The notes beneath the pieces are model-generated. The model did no database searches, had not been told where the DNA came from, and saw only the letters and a program-made list of their open reading frames with translations. A stretch of 64,000 nt of DNA. Source: Anisodus tanguticus (lineage: Eukaryota > Streptophyta > Magnoliopsida > Solanales > Solanaceae). Below are positions 58,279 to 64,000 of this stretch, piece after piece (the stretch's first letter is position 1; each line of letters starts with the position of its first letter). Location: positions 28,770,001 to 28,834,000 of the forward strand of contig CM067539.1 of NCBI GenBank assembly GCA_034509755.1, given 5' to 3'. The translations under genes and the position numbers were made by a program.

Positions 58279-58748
58279 TGTTGAAGCTAGCTAAGTGGGT
58301 GTAAATGAGAAATGGAGGAGGAATATATAAATTTGAAGATATTATTTCCGCAATTTAAATTTAAATTTAAATTTTGCGAAATAATAATATTTCTTTTTTT
58401 CAGAATACTTTAGAATTTGCTGGATTATTTCCTACAGTTTGAACACACACAAGATTGTTCACACATTTGTGTTTATTCACACATTGGCGTATATTCACAC
58501 GTTTGTGTCTATTCTGAATAGACATCAGTTAGCACTAAATTTTAGCTATAAATATAGGGTTATACCTCATTGTTTGCATCAAACAAAAAAAATTGCACTT
58601 CATCTGCATTTTGCATAATTTTTACAACATAAAACTGAGTCAGTGTCTTATGTGATTCGTTGTCATCTTTGAGTTAGCGTAAAGTCATAGACGTTTGAGG
58701 TATCGCTACTCCTTTGACAGGTTTATCCATTATATCCTGGGAGGAAGT
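58279..58748 (+). repeat. Copia-4 3' LTR (right end uncertain)
   Basis: Starts TGTTGAAGCTAGCTAAGTG after the polypurine tract. It contains TATAAATATAGGG near 58549 and several ATTCACAC(A/G)TTTGTGT-type repeats at 58450-58510. The end is taken at the start of the next direct repeat. Confidence 0.6.
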
Positions 58749-61700
58749 TATTGTAGAATATTCAAAATGATACAATGGAGTGAAATTGTTCAAGAGAAAT
58801 CAATTAATAAAAGAGAGAAATTCGTAAATAGAATTTGATGAAAACACGAACGAGTAGGCAAGATGCTTCCATGAAACTATCTTTAGGATAATAATTTTCC
58901 CCTCACTGTGCAAGTAGTTAACGGGAAAGTCCATCCCCAGAATACAATGCCTACGCTAGAAATTAAAGTTGCACTCTTTGATTTCTTCTACCACAAGAAC
59001 TCAACCCAGTAGAAAAGAAAATTTTAAAAGAAGACAACATAAGAAATGAAGGAAATTTTAATTGGAGGGAAGCACTAGTTAATTTCCAGAGAGTTTCATT
59101 CTCTCTTAAGGCTTCTGCTAAAAAGTCTTTTATAGGAAACATAATCACCCAATGGGTGATTTAACCTCAAATTAAAATTAATAAACAACGGTTGGATTTT
59201 AAATTTAAGCAACACAATTGTTGGATATGTTACCAACTGAATGCCACGGTTTGATTTAAAATTCGAACTAGTAATACTTTCTCTTTCTATTTATTCAAAT
59301 ATTATTAAATAATACTCATATATTATTATATATATAACATTCCCTCACTTATTATTACTCAAAACACGTGAAGTATATTATTAGGTATTGTATAACATTG
59401 GGTATTGTATAATACATAACTAAAGGTAGCTAACAAGCCTTGAACCTTTAGAATGAATATGAATATAATCCACATTCGTACTATACATGAGTTCTTGTTC
59501 TACAATGGCGACGCCGATTAGTGCCTTGCGCTCAATCATGTTCAACAAGTACTCTATGATTTACCACTAAATTCATAGAAAGCGGCTTCTCACTTTATTA
59601 TAGGCAGTATCATCAAGGGTGTCCACAACTGCTCTATCACCCCACTTTATAAGCTCGAGACTATTAAGAACAAAGTTCATCCTTCTCGTTGTGTGGGAAA
59701 TAGTGCATATAGTCAAACATGGGCTTTAAAGGAATAGCAATTCATTTGTATGTATTATCACCCCCACTATTCTTTGAGTGTATTTATGCACTGAAAATGT
59801 AACCTTGACGTTAACATTTTGTGGATAATTCATGAAGACTATCCTTAAACTCTTAGAATATGAATTTTCAAGTATGACTGACATTCACATGAAAGAGTAA
59901 ACGTCATTCAAGATTATCTCCATTAAAATTGTAATAGCCCTATGTTTTATGTGACTACACTATCTTCTCACTTAATAAATGTTTAATGAGAAGATCTGTC
60001 AATATTTGATTATAAGTTATATACTTAATGTAGTATCACGATACACAAGAATGGTTAGCATCCCTTGTGTGGCCACACTTTATATATTAACCATTCTCTT
60101 CTCTTTTTATTTTTCTCAGAAGCCGCTAATATTTGATTAGTTGCAGGAAGATACTTGTCAAATAAAATTTACGTACCTTTTCATCACAAGAAGTATAATG
60201 CCACATGATTATGCCTTGATCATTTCAAAGTCTTACCGAATGAATGAAAATGAGATTTATTATCTATGAAGAACTTTTGTCATCCTTTAAAGCCTCATCA
60301 TCAATATTATGTTGAAGCATCAATCTTGTTCACCAAGCACGAGTTATTTTTCATTATTTTATTTTAATAAAAATATCTCATACCAAAATAAAATTTAGTG
60401 TAAGAATCACTTAAAATAAATCTCGAAATATAGTGATGCACAAGTAAAAATAATTGACTCTAATATTTTGTCACATTTTTAGTTCATTAGTTGAACATGA
60501 ATATCTTCAAAATATACATGTACCATTCTCTAAATACTCTTCAAGTACTTCACCTTTCGTATTCAATTCTGAAATGCTTACCGGTAGAAATTTTGAGTTC
60601 TTTCAAGCAACTTTAAAAGTTAATTCTATCACCTTCTCCAATATCTACGGATGTGAAACAAATACTTCATTGTACTACTAAAGCACATTAACACAGAAGA
60701 CAAAGGTATCCTTGTAGTAAGGTAAATATTCTCAATTATATTGAAATATGAATGTATAGTCTCAAGTTTAGAGAATTCACCAAATTTAATTAATGTATAT
60801 TTCTCTTTTGTCAAGCACACATAATACATAAAATAAACATATGTTACGGTTTTTTCAAGAGACATCAAATTCAAGATAAACACTTTCAAGTATAAACATA
60901 ATTTATCTATTTTTTTTTATCGTTCTACAACTTGAAAGTCAAACTCCACGTGATCTTTATGTAATGGATTAATAAATCATAATAAACATGTCAAATATGT
61001 TTATTTTAAATTTAGTATGCCTTTCAGGATCATCAAAAAATTAATCATCTACGCAACATTTATGAAACACGTTCCACAAAAAATATAAAAAATAGAAACT
61101 CGTAAATAAGAGGAGGTAAGACAGTAGGACTTGATTTTGTTACTACTTTATTCTTGAAAACCTTAAACATTTCTCTTACGGTGGTTGGGCTGCAACCTTT
61201 ATATGTAAACAACACTTGTTAAAATGTTTCCATGACTCTTGTTTGTACCATCTGCTTGGAACTAAAATATTTGACCCAAATTTTTTCTCTTTATTTGCTA
61301 TCTATAAAATATAATTCATTGATGACACCAAATATATTTGCATAGTGAAGTATTGTATCACTGAATATCTCTTTTAATTAAGAGACATTTGTTCCGTCAA
61401 ATTTTTTTAAAGAAATAAATCTTTCTTTGAGTAAAAATATAAAATATTTTTTCATGATCTCAAGAATATTTTTAAAAATCTATCCTAAAATATCCAATTA
61501 TATATATGGATTTCATAAAGCATGAAAGATAGAAAATTAAATAATTAATAAAGAAAATAGAACCCGATTTGTAGAGTTACTTGCTTCTATCTGCAAAGTA
61601 ATTTTTTTCTCTCTGTAAAATAACTTTTTTCACATTCTTCTTGATCTGTTGCTTTGAAGATTACCGTTTTTTTAAAACCAATGTCATTAACAACTAGACA

Positions 61701-63045
61701 CAAAATTATTGAAGTGACTATCATGAATATAAATATTGTATGGAAAATATCAAGTCAAAATAGTGAGTAGGGTAAAAGAAATAGAACCAGAATTATGCTC
61801 ATAAATTTTGCTTTGAAAGTTGATCATTTCTACCAACGACATAGCCAGATATAGTTTTGCTGCTCCACAAATTTTTGATATTGACAAACACATTTTCATA
61901 ACTTCCTCTTGCACCTTTTCAAAGTACTCCATACGGGATCGATTTTTAGGGCCTCGATCAACTCTTATCACTCAATCAAATTTCTTTTGTCAATTTACAA
62001 ATAATCAACCATAGAATGGTTCAACGACTATGGCCCTTTGTTATAAGGCTGCAAACACTTTTTTCTTAAAAAAATAAGTTAGTTAGTGATATTCAAAGAG
62101 TGCAAAATTCTTTTTTAACTTGTACTTAGAATATAGTAGATCAGTATTAATTTAATTCTCAAATATAAATCATAAAACAATGAGAAAAGACACTTAGCTA
62201 ATATATGCTTGTTAGCAGTTCCGGCCAAACATCTACTAGAACCAATTAGTACAAGAAATTTCTTATCTCTGGTGCATCATTGTCTCATTGAATCCAATAG
62301 TAAATCATTTCATCACTCTTGGATATTGGGGCTCCGACTTTTGCCGTCAACATAGTTACTGCAAACTCTACTTGCAAATTTCACCATTGATTTTTTTCTC
62401 GCACAATGAAGAAGACTTCATTAAAAGGAAAAAATTACTATCCTAAAATTATTGTAGAAGATTGAAAATGATACAATGGAGTGAAATTGTTTAAGAGAAA
62501 TCAATAAATAAAGGAGAGAAATCCGTAAATAGAATTTGATGAAAACACGAACGAGTAGGCAAGACGCTTCTAGGAAATTATCTTTAGGATAGTAATTTCT
62601 TCCACACTGTGCAAGTGGTTAACGAAAAAATCCATCCCCGTGATGCAATGCCTATTCTAGAAATCAAAATTACACTCTTTAATTTCTTCTACCACAAAAA
62701 CTCAACCCAATAGAAAAGGAAGATTTTGAAAGAAGACAACATAAGAAATGAAGGAAAGTTTTAATTGGAAGGAAGCACTAGTTAATTTTCAGAGAGTTGC
62801 ATTCTCTCTTAAGACTTCTACTATAAAGTCTTTTATAGGAAACTTAATCACCCAATGGGTGCTTTAACCTCAAGTTAAAACTAATAAACAACGGTTGAAT
62901 TTTAAATAGAAACAGCACAATTGTTAGATATGTTACCAACAGAATGCCACGGTTTGATTTAAAATTCAAACTAGTAATACTTTCTCTTTCTATTTATTTA
63001 AACATTATTATTAAATAATACTCATTTATTATTATATATATAGAA
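58748..63045 (-). mobile_element. Minus-strand LTR element without recognisable polymerase
   Basis: Direct repeats 58748-59339 and 62449-63045 (about 590 bp) are clear LTR sequences. On the minus strand the left one starts TGTTATATATATAATAATA at 59339, right after the purine tract AAGTGAGGGAA, and both hold TATAAAA (59134-59128 and 62837-62831). The interior has no reverse transcriptase, integrase or protease. The only frame of note, 61971-61750, contains RMEYFEKVQEEVMKMCLSIS with no recognised family. A sequence at about 62028-62045 resembles a damaged region around a tRNA-iMet primer site, so the 5' LTR may extend to about 62041 and the left copy would be cut at 58748 by Copia-4. That is inference. 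Confidence 0.6.
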
Positions 63046-63109
63046 GTAATTCATAACCTTGGATACTTGAGGATTAAATTATTTAAGAACACACATTGAA
63101 TTCTGTAAT

Positions 63110-63215
63110 CTCAGACATTTAAGTTTCTACATTTTACATTTTGCTCAGATTAATATAACTTTCTGATTTATTGCTTTTGAACACAGATTGGATAACAACT
63201 ACTGATAATATATTA
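63110..63215. repeat. Fragment of the 51970-53405 inverted-repeat family
   Basis: ACATTTTACATTTTGCTCAG, then TTATTGCTTTTGAACACAGA and TTGGATAACAA match the right arm at about 53103-53175 (ACATGCATTTTACGTTTTGC, TTGATTTTAAACGCATATTG) with moderate divergence. This shows that the arm belongs to a dispersed repeat. Confidence 0.6.
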
Positions 63216-63446
63216 ATCACCAAGAGTCAAGATTACAAAATCATAGCTAGTTAAATACACTAGCTATCTCAATGAAACCAAATATATATTTTATATTATT
63301 GTGTATACCCATAAATGTATATTCGTTACATAATCCCATCTTTATCTAACCCCTATATTATAATCCACGCATTATGATCCTAAAAAAACTTGTTCACAAA
63401 CCAAATGAAAACCCATCTTGATAGGGTTAGACGTAATTGTTGTTGA

Positions 63447-63509
63447 TGTGTCTTTTCTTGGTCCGATTTGATGATGTGTCTTTTCTTGGTCCGATTTGAT
63501 GATGTGTCA
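63447..63509. repeat. Short tandem duplication, unit 29-30 bp
   Basis: GATGTGTCTTTTCTTGGTCC followed by GATTTGAT occurs twice in a row, then a partial third GATGTGTC. Confidence 0.8.
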
Positions 63510-63759
63510 AAATGCCACTAAAATATTATTTCACACATCAATAATTTCATTTTTTATGCGGATTGTCCTTCATAGGGACTGGTCTTTAATTTTTACCCCT
63601 CTTATATATGGTCTTTAATCCTCATGCTCATTTAATGAAACTTTTGTGATGAAACTACCCTCCCATCCCACGTTGCGTAGCTTTCTTCTTCTACTCTTTT
63701 CTTCTCTTCCTTTGTGATAATGTATGATATATATTATTTTGATGAATTGATAAACATGC

Positions 63760-63987
63760 ATGAAAGGATCAGTTTCATTCTCCGATGGACCGATTCCGTC
63801 GAAGCAAGTCAACTCTACAACTGTAAAAGCTGCTGACACAACGGCAGCGGCAGCAGCAGCAGTACATCAGAGCACCAATTTAGTAGCAGGGCTGCAACTC
63901 GTCCTAGGAGTATGTCTTGTCACTATATCACATGTCCACTTGCTCTACATATATCAACAACATGTTCCAAGTAATCTACACACTTGA
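63760..63987 (+). other. Open frame at the window edge, coding status doubtful
   Basis: 75 codons from ATG 63760 (MKGSVSFSDGPIPSKQVNST) with an alanine run from GCN repeats near 63842. The GC content is higher than the surroundings. No known domain, and a minus-strand frame overlaps it. It could be a first exon or an exon of a gene to the right, or chance. The 63216-63759 stretch shows nothing else. Confidence 0.2.
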
Positions 63988-64000
63988 AAAATCTGAATAT

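Larger units (their letters stand above)
53660..58748 (+). mobile_element. Copia-4: Ty1/Copia retrotransposon, 5' LTR not found
   Basis: Internal order gag, protease, integrase, reverse transcriptase, RNase H, then a 0.58 kb 3' non-coding region, a polypurine tract ATGGGGGAT (58270-58278) and an LTR starting TGTTGAAGCTAGC at 58279. The LTR end at 58748 is set by where the next element begins. No matching LTR precedes gag, so the 5' end is deleted or replaced. It is a different lineage from Copia-1 and -2. Confidence 0.75.

Noticed and set aside
1..64000. CRISPR array, prokaryotic defence or biosynthetic system
   Set aside because: The sequence is plant nuclear DNA; no regularly spaced repeat array or operon-like gene cluster is present.

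Overview
The window is repeat-rich, AT-rich plant nuclear DNA. Three things point to a member of the Solanaceae: an RTE-LINE 3' tail ending in TTG repeats, Copia and Gypsy families of the kind I know from tobacco, pepper and tomato, and organelle DNA insertions. I cannot fix the genus from sequence alone.

Only three convincing host genes are present. A small intronless DUF761 (cotton-fibre-type) gene lies on the minus strand at 2488-3036. A RanGAP1-type Ran GTPase-activating protein (WPP domain, leucine-rich repeats, acidic tail) is encoded in one coding exon at 35808-37466, behind a 1.78 kb intron in its 5' UTR. A 12-exon SNF2 chromatin-remodelling ATPase of the MINUSCULE (CHR12/CHR23) type runs on the minus strand from 51500 to 38451; I could place every exon boundary, giving an open frame of 1,101 residues. 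The last two genes are tail-to-tail, 984 bp apart.

Everything else is mobile or repeat DNA. 1-1630: 5' part of a minus-strand LTR element with a degraded gag. 4958-14917: a nest in which one minus-strand LTR is interrupted by a Copia element (itself split by a 0.6 kb foreign insert), a Harbinger-like MITE and a 3.4 kb hAT element, each with its own target-site duplication (TSD). 15450-18790: LTR-like pieces and nested MITEs. 19369-22328: a second, minus-strand Copia with an internal deletion. 24215-30068: an RTE LINE 3' end split by a 5.2 kb non-autonomous Gypsy-derived element that carries cysteine-rich acidic frames in place of reverse transcriptase. 30330-32526: a tandem duplication split by a putative solo LTR. 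51970-53405: a giant inverted repeat with arms of about 0.6 kb. 53660-58748: a Copia element with an intron-like segment in gag. 58748-63045: a minus-strand non-autonomous LTR element without recognisable polymerase.

The introns of the SNF2 gene have collected MITEs, a LINE tail, a mitochondrial rps3 fragment and a plastid 16S rRNA fragment, and the RanGAP 5'-UTR intron holds two related MITEs side by side. No prokaryotic-type system, CRISPR array or tRNA gene was recognised.
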